The translations under genes were made by a program, and so were the position numbers. This document shows positions 1 through 12,267 of a stretch of DNA of 64,000 nt, in pieces (the stretch's first letter is position 1; each line of letters opens with the position of its first letter). The DNA lies in contig OZ316891.1 in the NCBI GenBank assembly GCA_973895155.1, positions 6,386,001 through 6,450,000 of the forward strand, read 5' to 3'. The notes beneath the pieces were generated by a model. That model saw nothing but the letters and a program-made list of their open reading frames with translations. It searched no databases and had not been told where the DNA came from. The stretch is from Marsupella aquatica. Its lineage: Eukaryota; Marchantiophyta.

Positions 1-204
1 GGCATCATGTGTCTAGTAAAGCCCTCTCGTGAGGGCCTTCTCTTGGATAAAACCAGAGGACAGGCCTGTCCAGCTTGGATTTAAAAACAAATGTTTGGTA
101 GTTGAAAACCTCCCCAGAAAGTTCACAGTTCTTTGGAAGACTCCCACACATCTGTCCGGAGCAGTACATTAGATAACTGCAATGCAATGTGTAACAAAAA
201 TTAA

Positions 205-680
205 AGGGAGGCATTTTAAGCTATCCTAGATTAGTTCTTCACTCTGTCCAGTTAGACATCTCAGATGTGATGTTTCTTGGAGGTTGCAAGGTATAACCAA
301 AAAATCCAGTGAGGCCTTTCAGCTATCCTATACGAGGTCTTCATTCTGCCCAATTAGACTTAGACATCTTGAATGGGCACTTTCGTGGAGGTTGCACAAT
401 CCAGGGAAGCCTTTAAGCTACCCTAGACTAATTCTTTACTGTGCCCAATCAGACATCTCAAATGTGTTGTTTCCTGGAGGTTGCAAAGTATAAACCAAAA
501 GCCGAGGGAGGCCTTTAAGCTGTCCTAGACAAATTTTTCATTCTGCTCAATTAGACATATAGCAGATGGCGTTTCTTGTAGGTTTCACAGGATAAACAAC
601 AAATTGAGGGAGGCCATTAAGCTAGACTAGTTCCTCATTTTGCCCAATTAGACATCTCAAATGTGGTATTTCTCAGAGAT
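205..680. repeat. Degenerate ~100-bp tandem repeat, about five copies
   Basis: Five diverged copies follow one another, starting near 205, 311, 407, 506 and 608. Each runs from a 'gaggcctttaagctatcc' block through 'cattctgcccaattagac' and 'atctcaaatgtg' to a 'tttcttggaggttgca' block. Copies differ by substitutions and small indels, so this is an old minisatellite. I see no coding potential and cannot assign it to a transposon family. Confidence 0.8.
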
Positions 681-944
681 GATGGTTGATCAGAGAGTTC
701 TTCCTCCAACAGACACTGACCTCCATAGCTACTTTTCTGAGGAAAATTTTGCAATCCTTTCCCCTCATTCTATTTGAGAAGCTTTGCACCTTCACCTCAT
801 TCCTCACCGACAGGGTTCGTCCTGAGAAAGACTTCATTGCAGGTTTTCGTACAGCAGGGACACTCCAACAACGAATGTGGGACGCACTGAATGTACTGTA
901 CTGCAGAGTCCAGATTGTGGACAGGCACTTCAACAAACTGAAAA

Positions 945-1935
945 GGTCGGTCATTGTAACTAAGAATCTCATTAGCTTGGAAGCTGGAATTGGGATTCTC
1001 TGCAGGCTCCTTTCTTTCTCTTTCCACCAACGTTGCGTCGACAAAACTTTATATTAGCAATGAGCTATGGAACCAGACATGTAAGACAATCGGCCGATGT
1101 GATTGACAATTCCATTAACTGGACTCTGGAATTGGGATTCTCTACACGACTCCTTCGTTTCTCTTTCCACCACAGGCGAATCGACGAAACATTACACAGT
1201 AGCAATGAGCTGTGGACAAGACATGTAAGACGATCGGTCATTCTGACTAAGAACTAGATTGGCTGGAAGCTGGAATTGGGATTCTCTGGACGACTCCTTA
1301 CTTTCTCTATTCACCATGGATGAAGCGACGAGCTCTGGAAATACATGTAAGGCGTGGATCATTCTAACTAAGAATGCCATTAGCTGGAAGCTGCCTCCTC
1401 ACTTTCTCTTTTCACCAGAGGTGAATCATCAAAACATTACAGTTCCAATGAGCTCTGGAATACATGTAAGACGGTTGGTCATTCCAAGTAAGAATCCCAT
1501 GAGCTGGAACCAGGAATTGGAATTCTCTCCATGACTCCTTACTCTCTTTTCACCATGGATGAATTGGAAAAACATTAGAGTAGCAACGAGCTCTGAGAAG
1601 ACATGTCAGACGTCGATCATTCTAACTAAGACTACCATTACAGTAGCGACGAGCTCTGGAACACATGTGACACGGTCGGTCATTGCAAGTAAGAATCCCA
1701 TTAGCTGGAAGCTGCCTCCTCACGTTCTCTTTCCACTAGAGATGAATCAGCAAGACATGACAGTACCAATAAGCTCTGGAACACATGTGACACGGTTGGT
1801 CATTCCAAGTAAGAATCCCATTAGCTGGGAGCTGGAATTGGAGTTCTCTCCACGACTCCTTACTTTCTCTCTTCAGCATGGATGAACGGGCCAAAACATT
1901 AAAGTGGCGATGAACTGTGGATAACGGACTACATA
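945..1935. repeat. Degenerate ~140-bp tandem repeat, seven to eight copies
   Basis: This second tandem family is unrelated to the one before it. Each unit contains 'ggtcattctaactaagaat', 'cccattagctggaagctg', 'ctccacgactccttactttc' and 'gagctctggaacacatgt'. Units recur at roughly 120-150 bp, and some are truncated or partly duplicated. The short open frames inside are by-products of the repeat. It ends just downstream of the peroxidase 3' end. Confidence 0.8.
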
Positions 1936-2063
1936 GGAGACGGATAGAGGAAGCCTCCACAAGAAGATTTCGATTGGATGAAGTGCTCTTTTATTGAATG
2001 TATCGTACAATCTCGCTTCTGAAAAAATGATCGGGAAGATGGTATATCGTTCCGACTGGATTT

Positions 2064-2069
2064 TTTATT
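2064..2069 (-). terminator. Candidate poly(A) signal of the peroxidase gene
   Basis: An AATAAA hexamer lies on the minus strand about 187 nt downstream of the peroxidase stop codon. A second one sits at 1990-1995. Plant poly(A) signals are weakly defined, so this is only a candidate. Confidence 0.35.
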
Positions 2070-2255
2070 TTGAACCTAACCTAGCCGTGTCTCCTGAGTG
2101 AATGGAGATCCCCTTGTGCTGAGGATTGCTACATGTAATCTACTAGACTACCTACAGACATACATGTGATCTAATGAACTACCTACAGTCCTACCTAAGT
2201 TGTCTAGATACCCACCCAGTCAATTGGCGGCAAAAATTGTATGGATAAAAATTGT

Positions 2256-5200
2256 TCAGGACCTTCTTCTTGCCCCTGGGGGAGGAGGGGCTAGAACAGG
2301 GGAAGGAGGAGGCGGACTTACAGGTTGGGAGAGAGGGGTGGGTACAACAGGAGGAAGGGGTGCTGTCGCAACAGGAGGTCGAGGGGGCGGTGGTGTCACC
2401 AGAGGAGCTCGTCGGGGAGCCGGAGGGGGCAATCGAGTCACAAGAGGAGCTGGAGGGGGGGATGCTGTGACAACTGGAGCTGGAGGGGGAAATGCTGAGA
2501 GAACTGGAGCTGGGGCTGGTGGGGGAGATGCTGTGACAATCGGAGCTGGAGGGGGTGATACTGTGACAACTGGAGCTGGAGGGGGAGATGCTGTGACGAC
2601 TGGAGCTGGAGGAGGAGATGCTGCGATAACTGGAGCTGGAGGAGGAGATGCTGTGATAATTGGCGGTGGAGGAGATGCTATGATAATTGGCGGTGGAGGA
2701 GATGCTATGATAATTGGCGGTGGAGGAGATGCTAGAATAATTGGCGGTGGAGGAGATACTATGATAATTGGCGGTGGTGGAGATGCTATGATAATTGGTG
2801 GTGGAGGAGATGGTATCACAACTGGAAGTGGAGGGGGAGATGGAGTCACAACTGGAGCTAGGGGGGGAGATGGAGTCACAACTGGAGCTAGGGCGGGAGA
2901 TGGAGTCACAACTGGAGCTAGGGGGGGAGACGGAGTCACGACAGGAGCTGGGAGGGGAGAAGGAGATGCAACAGGAGGGACAGGAATGGGAGTCGGGGTT
3001 ATTGGGGCTGGAATTGTGGTAGAATTCGAGGGGGGAGGGGTGGTGGAATTTAAAGGTGGAATTGGGGCTGGGGCTGGCGGTGTGGTGGAATTTGCCGGAG
3101 GAATTACCGAAGCATTGCCAGGCACAGAGTTTGGACCATTCACAACAGCGCAATTCAGCCGAACTTCGCCTTGGGTCCCTGTCAACACTCCCACTTGGCT
3201 CATTGCGATCATGGATGTCACAAAATCTGAGAAGAACTGCTGCTGGTTGTTGGCATAGGTTGTCACCAAGTCCGTCGTGGTATTGTCGACAAACAACACT
3301 TGGTCGGAGAATAATAAACCCCGGCCGATTTGCAGGTCCTGGTAGTAGGCGCTGTCAAAAACTCCCGAAGTAATGGGGTCCAGAGCTTGTACAGTTGTGT
3401 TAGAGAAGTTGCCATTTGGACACAAACCTTGGAGTGTGGACAGATAGCCTGCGCCCAAGCTGGGATCACTTGCATTTGAAATATTGTTGAAGTTGTAGAG
3501 ACGGCTATCAAACTCCTTGCAATGCGCAAAGCCAACAGTGTGTGCACCTGCAAAGGATGACGGTTGGTGTCAGCATAGGGAATTCATGACCGTATCCTTC
3601 AATCAAATTTGTGCGGGTACCGGCTCAGAACGCCCTCCGTCAGGACTAGAATGAACTAGGAATACTCTTTATTAGAGCGCATGTCTACTAACGTGGGAAT
3701 CGATTTCATGACGGGCTCAAGGAACATATTTATTATTAGCAAATATGAACTGCCCTCAAAACAAATCTGGGCCCGAGAGAGAAGTGGTAAAGTAAGAAGA
3801 GGAATCGAATTGACAATTTTTGGAAGCTGGGAAAGGATCTGCACCTGATAGCGCGACGAGATCTCGTGTTGACAAACCTATCGATGAGAAAATCCCCATC
3901 ATTTGGGTCACGTCCATGTCAGCTCCAGGCAAATGGCCAGCAACAGAACTCTCCGAAGAATTGAGTCCGTCTCTTCGTCCTAGAAGAACAGTCCAAGATG
4001 GGCCCCCCATCTGTACAACCGAACGAAGTATCAGCATTTTGGATCGACCGGCAACATACTACAAAACGGTAGCACGGTGAAATGCCACTTTGAAAACAAG
4101 CTGTCCAGCTCAGTGGTGAAGTAATCAACAGAAGTTCCTTCAATAAGGGCCCGCTTACCATGCTGACAACATCCTCAGAGGCCATGACCAATACATCAGC
4201 ACATGACACCACTCCTGGACATCGAGCTTCTACTGCCGCCTTCGCTTGATTAATGGCGTCAAATGATAGTTGTTGAAGTGAGAGATTGTCGGAGGCATCT
4301 CTCTCTACGTTTGCATTAGGAGGCGTGTCTTGGAGCAAAATCGATCCATCACAACCCTGCAGACCAGTACAGCAAGCGAATATTAATGTAGGAATCAGGA
4401 GAAAAGTCGGCTAAAGCACCTGCTTTCGCAATTGAGCGATCACAGAACATTCCACGGGACGCTCCATGGTACCTCCGCCGAAGAATTGAACGCATGAAAA
4501 GTCCGTCAGCTGAAAATCAGCTCTCCCACTGTGTTGACTGGACATGCTGAAAACAAGGCTCGACATATACTGTCATGCATGGCAAATTCATCTACGTGGG
4601 CCGATCCCGGACGACGAATCGAGAGATTTTGCAGGGTATGCTCCCAGTGTTCAATTTCAATACCATTACGGAACTGAAGTATATGCTTTGCGTGGTAATC
4701 AAATCATCCGATGTTCACCCGACAGACCTTACGAGTGGACGAGGATCACATGGGACCACGAAGGAAACCCCTAAATCTTTCAGTGGGACCACTGCAGGCT
4801 GAATATTCCCTGGACCGACCATGTATTACGGTGCGGGACACGGGAGCACTTACACTTTGACTGTAAGCTACCAAAACGGCAGAACCCTCCTCATAACTAT
4901 CGAAGGAAAGAGCTCCCCTAGTGGGAGACTAGGACTTGGTGATCCGTAGCTGGGACAACAGTGATTCGAAAGTGCAAGCCGACCATCAAAGACTGAGAAT
5001 TCATACATTCAGATGGGTTCGGGTGAGAAAAGCATACCCCGACGAAGCAATCATGGGCGAAGAGGCGAAGTACACTGGGTCCCACGATTTGAGACGAGTT
5101 CATGGACGCCCCTATGGAATCTCTTACAATCTGGTCCACACCGGGGCATGAGGTGGCGTAGAATGTAGACGTCAGTTTCTGGCAATCTACAGCCCTGAGA

Positions 5201-5259
5201 TGCCCACCTCCTAGCAACACTACTACTAATACCAAACCCACAAGTTCCCGTCCCCTCAT
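2256..5259 (-). CDS. Secretory class III peroxidase with long proline-rich C-terminal tail
   Basis: Class III peroxidases oxidise phenolics with H2O2 and make or use reactive oxygen in the cell wall. Exons are 5259-5038, 4356-4159, 4010-3845 and 3547-2256, joined in frame to 625 residues. The three introns sit at the family's conserved places: after HDCFVG, before GGPSW, and inside the SGAHTVG motif. Residues 1-24 form a signal peptide (LVGLVLVVVLLGGG core). Distal Arg65 and His69 lie in RLFAHDC and the proximal heme ligand His198 in GAHTVGFAHC. The eight structural Cys residues appear to be present, the last near residue 328. An ordinary enzyme would end near residue 335. Here about 290 more residues follow, rich in SPPPAPVVT- and SPPPPIIIA-type motifs, which resembles an extensin or AGP-like wall protein. 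The stop is taken from the open frame. The start is the ATG just before the signal peptide. Confidence 0.93.
2400..2960 (-). repeat. 27-bp coding repeats in the peroxidase tail (Pro-rich nonapeptides)
   Basis: The DNA is built of imperfect 27-bp units (for example 'ggtggaggagatgctatgat' on the plus strand). On the minus strand they encode nonapeptides of the type SPPPPIIIA (about six) and SPPPAPVVT (about ten). The Ser-Pro-Pro-Pro and Ala-Pro contexts are known sites for Pro hydroxylation and O-glycosylation in plant wall proteins. Because the period is a multiple of three, long meaningless frames also open on the other strand and in other frames. Confidence 0.85.
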
Positions 5260-7062
5260 TCCTGCGTCTCTAAAGCAACAGTTCTTGTCTCTACTATTAT
5301 TTTCTAGCGTCACTTCCTTGAAAACCTTGCCCTGCCTGCACGGCACTGCCTCCTCCCTCGCTCGTAGATGCAACATTAGAATGTGAACCTGCTGAAGTCC
5401 AACCGATAGAATCGGTTCCTGGACCATACTAAGCTCTGCTCTACTCTGCTCTGCTGGGACCGGCGAGCTAGCTTCCCGCCCTGTTGAAACAGCTGGAGTA
5501 GAACGTCCGTGCGGGTACCCGTAAAACCAATTGGTGAACTTTCAAGGAACGGTTGTGCGATCAAGGTGGCCCAATACCACCACCGAGGAAGGCAATCTCA
5601 GTCCAATAAACTAGGGTAGGAGGACGGTAATGATAATGATGATGCCCAAACGCTGGGGAGAAGACTGCACACTTTCTTGTTCAAGACCCAGCCTAGCTAG
5701 TGAACTTCCACCCACACTGCCACTTTTGCCTGTAGTTGCCCACTACCTACACGTCTAATCCAGAGTGTCTGTACGCAGGTCGAGAGCCGCTGAGAAGACT
5801 AATAACCTTGCACCCTTTTGCTTGCTCCGTCGGTCGTTGAAGAGCAGCAGCAGATGGACGTGGGGAGAGGCGGCCTCCGTCCTAAGAGGCCAAACCAGCT
5901 GAAATTGAATAAAAATTCGAAATGTCTACTTCGAAACAGGAGAATCGTTTGAATAGAGGTATCCGGAAACTACCAATTGGGAGTTGGAGGTGATATAACG
6001 TTTCTTTGCGTTCCAGCGAGCGAGCGAGCGCTTGCTTGCAGAAGACGAATCGACGAAGGCCCTCGGATTCACCCAATCTGAGCTTCCCTAGAGGCACGAC
6101 CCATACAATCACCAGAGTCTACCGCCACGGCATTGCCTGCGTTGGTCCGTCTCTCTCCCAAAAGTGACCTCTACAGAGAGGAACCTCACCTCCAGACTCC
6201 GCTGCAGTGCAATGTGGGTGGAGGAAGAACAACAGTGGGGAGCGGGAAGTGTCCTCTTCACTGAGCTGCAGAGTGTGGATGTGAGGGAGAGGGACAGAGA
6301 GCTGAACTGGAGGCAGCTTTCAAGTTCAGTAAACGAACTGGTGGATGATGATGATGGTGATGATGACGGAAGAAGTGCAGGTTCTGTAGACAACGACAGG
6401 GAGTGTTTATAACCGACTAAAAGCAGTCCGGAATGCTCTCGATGGAAAGTGAAATCGAAAGCAGTCCGGAATGCTCTCGATGGCAAGTGAAATCGAAGCA
6501 GGTGGTGGGTGGCCTACAATGTGCATTCGAATAGTCAATGCTGTTGCTGATTGATTGAAGATGTGGCCAAGGAGGACAGGGACTGAGATTTCAATGTGGG
6601 AAGTCAAATGTGAGTACTGCGGGATTGGAGAAGCAGCAGCACACAAGTCCTAAAGTACTACTAATAAGAGGGGAAGGAAATGAGATCCTCCTAAACCCAA
6701 ATGACTTGTCTGCACTGCTCGAATCCTCTTTCTAGTTGGCAAGAAAGAACGACGTGCAGTGGACGAGGGAGATGGTGTGACGAGAGAGGAAGGGGAGGAG
6801 TACGACTGAATGATGAGCGGGGGAGTTTTGCAGCTTACTAATAACTAAGCCAGCAAAATAATATCACTCATCTCATCAAGCCAACCTAAAAATTTGTAAT
6901 TATGAACAAAAACTGTTGTAAAATGCAGATTGCAGCAGCTGCAGCCGGACCAGCGGTGGTACGCACTACTGCTACTGCAGTCAGTCTAGCCAGCACGCAA
7001 GCCAGCCAGTACCGTAGACAGCTAGCCAACAAGTCCCACACACGGAGACCGAGCTAGAGAAT

Positions 7063-7093
<31 letters not shown>

Positions 7094-9241
7094 TGCTTGC
7101 TTGGGGAGCACGAGAGACAGCAGAGCCAAACACAGTTGTCCTACAACACACATAAATGGCCTCCCCTCCCCTCCCCTCCCCTCCCCTCCCTTGCTTACCG
7201 CATTGCAGCTAGTGCTGCCATTGCCAGGAAGTCAAGCTAGAGCCGCTAGCCCGCTACTCTGCAAGTGTACCGGTTGGAACTGGAAGAATACCGAGGGAAG
7301 GGCTGCTACCCCTCTCCTACGCCCGCCAGGGTCACATACATACAGGGGATAATCATCGTAGGTGGGCCGAACCTCGAAATCTGGGCGGATCTGGCCAGCT
7401 GCTAGTCTCTCGAATGGTACTGCATTTCAAGCTCTGGTGCCAATGTGCCCCGTCTGCAATTAATAAAAAACCACAATAGCTGGCTGGGGATCCAAATCAA
7501 GGACTGGGTGGTTGTGGCTTCGGGGATGGTACCCTATGCACATCTTGGACAAAGCGAACATTGGAGCCCATTCTGATTCTTCTCTCGGATTACAGTACCA
7601 TTTTCAACCCAACACACACGGGGCCTTTTTAATTTTTTAGTGTTGTGCTGAAAAGGGCTCCCCCCATTAAATGCCCCTCCCTCGCCTTGAACTTCCTCGA
7701 CGTGTTCCCTCCACAGCTCCATCACTCGGGCGACTCCTGGCACAGAGCCATCAATACAAAACTATAGAATCTGAAGCGAAGGCCTAGTGCCCACATCATT
7801 CTGCATGGAAGGCAGCGTGCCAGCATGGAATGAAGAAGCCATTGAGGTCACTCAGAGGCTCAATCTCACGTGTGAACTATATAGACAATCGACCACAGTA
7901 CCGACTCCAGACACAGAAGAGAATACAAGACAAGAGAAGAGAGGAGAGATCTCAAACTGGTGGGCATCTCATTCATACGTGTCCATGTTTCATCAATTCA
8001 GAAAGCAAGCTACACTACGACTGTCGAGCGACAGGTCTAGCAGAGGTACCTCATGCTGTTAGAACTCATCGGTAAGTTGCTTGCTGCCTCGGACCCCATC
8101 TCTCACACGGAAACTGGAATTGGAGAGCTACGTACGCAGAAGAGCTCTCAAGCTATCCACTACTGTAGCTTAACGATCTCCACAATAACGGCTAACTAAC
8201 CACTCTCAGATTGGATGCTCTACAGCAATGCAGTAAGTCCAAGCTACAGCTTGGACTGATTAGCTTGGGCGCACTCATTATCATGGACTCGCTAGTGCAC
8301 CTATGATCAGACTGTACATAGGCTGCTAAAAACACACTGCAGCGGCCAAAAGCTTTTGGCACTATTCCTACGAGACTGGTAGCTCCAATAGGGGGTATAT
8401 ATCCCACTGCCAAAGAGACAAAAACGACAAACTGGGAGAAAGGGATCTCACAGGCAAAAAGACCCAGTAATAAATGGAGGAAAAAGGGATGGACCCCAGA
8501 AGATAAGGCTTCATAGTTGGAGATGATGATTTTTGGCCATAAACAAATGGAAATAGTCTCATGTAAAGGCTTGTGTTCAGTAGCCCCTAGAGTGACTTGG
8601 GGTCAGGGCATGTGACCAATCTTAATGGCAAAAAGATATAGATCATGAAGTTGATAATCCACAACTTTTTCTGTCCCCAAGTTTAACTACTAAATTAAGG
8701 TCCATCAAATTTTGAGATCTGAGGAGCCCTGATGCATTATGCTATGCACTGGAGTAATTGGAGATTTAGATGGGCTCGACTAAATCTAACTGTAGATAGC
8801 TCACTCCTCCATTGCAGCGAGGAGTCTGCTCCAAGCTTTCATCAAAAGAAGGGTGTCTCTAAAGTTGGACTGGAGGGTAGTGCAAGAGGTGAATGAACCA
8901 GAAGCCATCATTTATTTTTTTGTGAGGGTGGCAAATGACCAAGAAGATGCTAAAAACATTTTTTACTAAGTTAATTTTTGGTCATGAGATCTCCCCGCAT
9001 TTATGGATAACCATCACTTTCTGGCTAATGGGGTCTACAACTTGGAGGAAACTGGCTAAATCAGGACAAAATATCTAGCCAAGTTTCCTATCATTGATGT
9101 TAATTTGGCAATTTTCACCATTAAAAAAACAGTGGGCAATCACTCTTTGGATTCAGGCTTTCCGCTCTATCTACACAATTTCCTAAGATTCAAATTTGAC
9201 TCTTCCAAAGCAAAGAACCAAAATTAATGATGGCATGGTCA
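5260..9241. other. Intergenic region upstream of the peroxidase; no gene seen
   Basis: The peroxidase promoter must lie at the start of this stretch, but I see no clear TATA element. The region holds simple repeats (listed separately) and a 36-39 bp direct duplication at 6423-6498 around 'gcagtccggaatgctctcga'. It also has GAT-rich DNA near 6343-6375. Open frames here are short and of biased composition, and none resembles a protein I know. Confidence 0.6.
7065..7190. repeat. Microsatellites (GGCT)7 and (CTCCC)6
   Basis: A perfect GGCT run covers 7065-7092 and a perfect CTCCC run covers 7161-7190, separated by about 70 bp of unique DNA. The second is a strand-asymmetric pyrimidine tract. Confidence 0.95.
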
Positions 9242-9450
9242 TCAAAGTCATTTGGCAGCAGCTACTCAGCTACTGTAATGAGGGTCTGGTATAATTTATC
9301 AAATGTCATTTGGCAGCAGCTACTGTAATGAGGGTCTGGTATAATTTATCAAATGTCATTTGGCAGCAGCTACTGTAATGAGGGTCTGGTATAATTTATC
9401 AAAGGTCATTTGGCAGCAGCTACTGTAATGAGGGTATGGTATAATTAATC
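9242..9450. repeat. 50-bp tandem repeat, four copies
   Basis: Units 9301-9350, 9351-9400 and 9401-9450 are nearly identical (core 'tcatttggcagcagctactg' followed by 'taatgagggtctggtataat'). A first copy at 9242-9300 carries an extra 9-bp stutter 'gctactca'. The high identity indicates recent expansion. Confidence 0.95.
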
Positions 9451-12267
9451 ATAGTGTAATGAGGTAGCAGGAGACAGACACGTCCGTGGTGCCCATAAAT
9501 TGGAGCAGCTTGCAAGCGAGCCGTGGGAACACTCCTATTATTATCATGGCTTGATTGATTGATTGATGGGAGTCGAGATCGAGCTGTCTCGTTCAGGAGC
9601 AGCTGCAGAGCTGCTGCTCCAGCTGAGAGAGTTACGAGGTGAGTGGCAGCATTTAATGCCAACAAGAGCAGCTTAGCAGACTCATGCATTTGTAACAATA
9701 CACTAGAGGGCGCATTGGGTTCTGGGAACAAGGGTGCTGCACTGATTCTTTCCCAAGCCCTCTATTTTAAGGTTTTTCCTGTGGTGAAAGTTACCTGGTG
9801 CATGTGCAATGGAGATGATGCTAAGAAGATTTGTTATCTGATTTCCCTAGGTTAGTTTTATGACCGTCAGATCTCCTTTGATTTGGGATGATCTTTATTT
9901 TCCTTTTATTTTGTGATTGTTAGATCTCTTTTGATATATGGACGACCATTGGATTCTGGCTAGTAGGGTCTGTAGCTAGGTGTGAAACTGGCTAATGGGA
10001 TACAAAACAAAAGGGTGCCAATCGTAGTCTTGGTGTCTTGCGTCCTGCAAGGTTGTGGAGCAAGGGAATGCCTTGGTGTGTTGTGTCCTGCTAGGTTGTG
10101 GAGCGAGGGAATGCCGGCCTCCGGAGGGAAAAACACTGGGCAGAATTGTTGGTGTACACGAACAGGGGCATGGTGGAGGTTAAAAAACTGGACCCACTGG
10201 CTAGTCCTGCTATATTTGCTTCCGGATGGGCCCAACAGCAGATCAGTGTGAGTTCTTATGGAACCATCTTTCAGGAGGGGTTGAAATCTCTCCCCCACCC
10301 AAGGTCTAGTTGGTAAGGACCAGGTGACTATGGTGATTTTTTGCTCAAAGTGATGAAGGTTTCTGGGTGAGGTGAAACTATTGGAAATTCCATGCATACT
10401 CACACGACAGGCTCCCTGTACCACATGTTTCCTGCAGTTGCTATTCAAAAGCATAATCTAAATATTAAAATTTTACTATTACAAGAAACATTGCAAATTA
10501 TGGTTTCACTTTGCTGAGTAGGTCATGTAGGTCAAGATGGAAAAAATTTGATCACAGATATAATATAGAATTGGTAAAATCCGCCACGTCTAAGAAAACC
10601 ACTAGCAAGGACCCATTAGGAGCTAGTTGACTCATTATATGATCGGTCAGTCCACTGCAGTGACGCTGTTACATTACTGCAGTTTGGACTTTGGAACATG
10701 GAAACATTAAGATGCTGCATTGCTGCCCCCAATGCTGCCCCATAAATAGAAGGACAGTGCCTTCATGACAAAAACTTCTGAGCATGGAATGATTCCTAGC
10801 TTTGGTTTATGTCACCCTGCCACAGGGGGAAAAAAAAGCGCCAAACAAGGAAATCCACGATTTCCTCCCGTTTTTGTGGGAAATCCATGACATAACTTTA
10901 TACTTTTTTCCCTCATTTTAGGCTTTGGTGGGGTTCTTTCCTCATCTCTTTCATGGGGTTCTTTTCTCTTCATCTTGCTGACTTGCTCATGCTAATAAAT
11001 ATACTCTGTGCCCATTCTTTGGACCTATGTAGACCTGAACCATTCAATCCCCTGCAGCATTTTCAAAGACTCACCCTGCCCCCAATCTTCACTTTCACTT
11101 GCACCCCCAACTTCATCTACGCCCCCAAAGTCATGGTCTAAAAGTTCACTTGCACCCCCCAACTTCAGCTATGCTCCCAGAGTCATGGTCTAGAGACTTC
11201 ACTCTGTAGACCCCCTGAAAAGTGTATTCTCTTCTTGTTTGCACCCATGAAAAGTTGGGTGTTCTTGGGAGTACTACAGGGCACTCAAAACAGTGAGTAG
11301 TTTGACAAGTTGGGTGGTGGGCTCTTAAGGACTTGACTCTTAAGCAAGTATCACAGTCAATCTATTAAGGACTTTCTGGAGAATTTCTAGATTGCATGGA
11401 AGTCCTTGTGAGAGTGGGGGTCAGACACTCCCACTCCCATTTGGCGGGAGCCACTTTCCCTGGCAGACCCCAGGGACCCAGGTTCTCGGCAATGGTTTCA
11501 ATTGTGGGTGATTTCAAAATTAAGAATGAAAAACATTTGAGGGGCAGGAAATCAGAAAGATCGTCAAAACAACACCGAGAGCTTCTTCAAGACAATGTCA
11601 GACGGAAAAACACCGATCTATCTAACAAAGTAGTTCTAAAATTTTCTAAACAGGTGCAATGCGCTAATTCCGTGTTCGAGTAATTGTCGGTTGGAAAACA
11701 CCGACAAGTTCTAGATGGCACCGGAGAAACACTGATAAATGCTTAGTTTCCGACTTCGCATGGCCATCTTTTCGGGTCCCACCGCAGCACTAATAGTCTA
11801 ATACGACCCGCAGTTTGGAGTAACTCCACTCCGTTCTGTCCCCCCAGTGCATGGTGGTAAATAGTGAATGCATGTCGAAGTAAAGGGTCTGTAAACACCG
11901 ATAAATACAGGAATGGTGTACAAACACCGACATATCAGTGCATCTACCCGGTTTACCCGCTCTGGTGTCATAAACCCAGCTGGAAAACTTTCAGGGCGTA
12001 AAGATAACACAGCTGGAGCCCGTGTACGAACCAAAGTACGGGCAGGGCGGGCAGACACGCAAGGTCAGCAGAGGTCAGCGGTTTGACTCTTATCTCTATC
12101 GCGTCATCAGTCGACTCGGCTCACGATTTTGCCGCCCGCAATCGCTGCTGTCGAAGGTCGTCTGTTTCCGGTACTTTGCCGCAAAGGGGAGTTTACGGCA
12201 CAGCCAAGGACTGTAGTTTTTTTTGTGTTTGTTGGATGTTCCTTCACCTTTTACAAGAAGTATAGTA
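9451..12267. other. Intergenic stretch with small duplications; no gene seen
   Basis: It contains a two-copy ~48-bp duplication at 10030-10115 around 'ggttgtggagcaagggaatg' and a two-copy ~52-bp duplication at 11095-11200 around 'cttgcacccccaacttca'. The motif AAACACCGA(T/C) is scattered through 11605-11945. A short GC-rich patch lies at 12010-12190. The frames at 9960-10454 and 11396-11683 have no similarity I can recognise. Confidence 0.5.

Noticed and set aside
2200-3258. 352-residue glycine-rich frame on the plus strand
   Set aside because: It is the antisense of the proline-rich peroxidase tail; the 27-bp repeat keeps several frames open by period alone.
6109-6486. 125-residue Ser-rich minus-strand frame upstream of the peroxidase
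   Set aside because: Biased by GAT/TCA-rich DNA and a direct repeat; no domain or start support.
9960-10454. 164-residue minus-strand frame
   Set aside because: Composition is unremarkable, it spans a small direct duplication and shows no recognisable motif.
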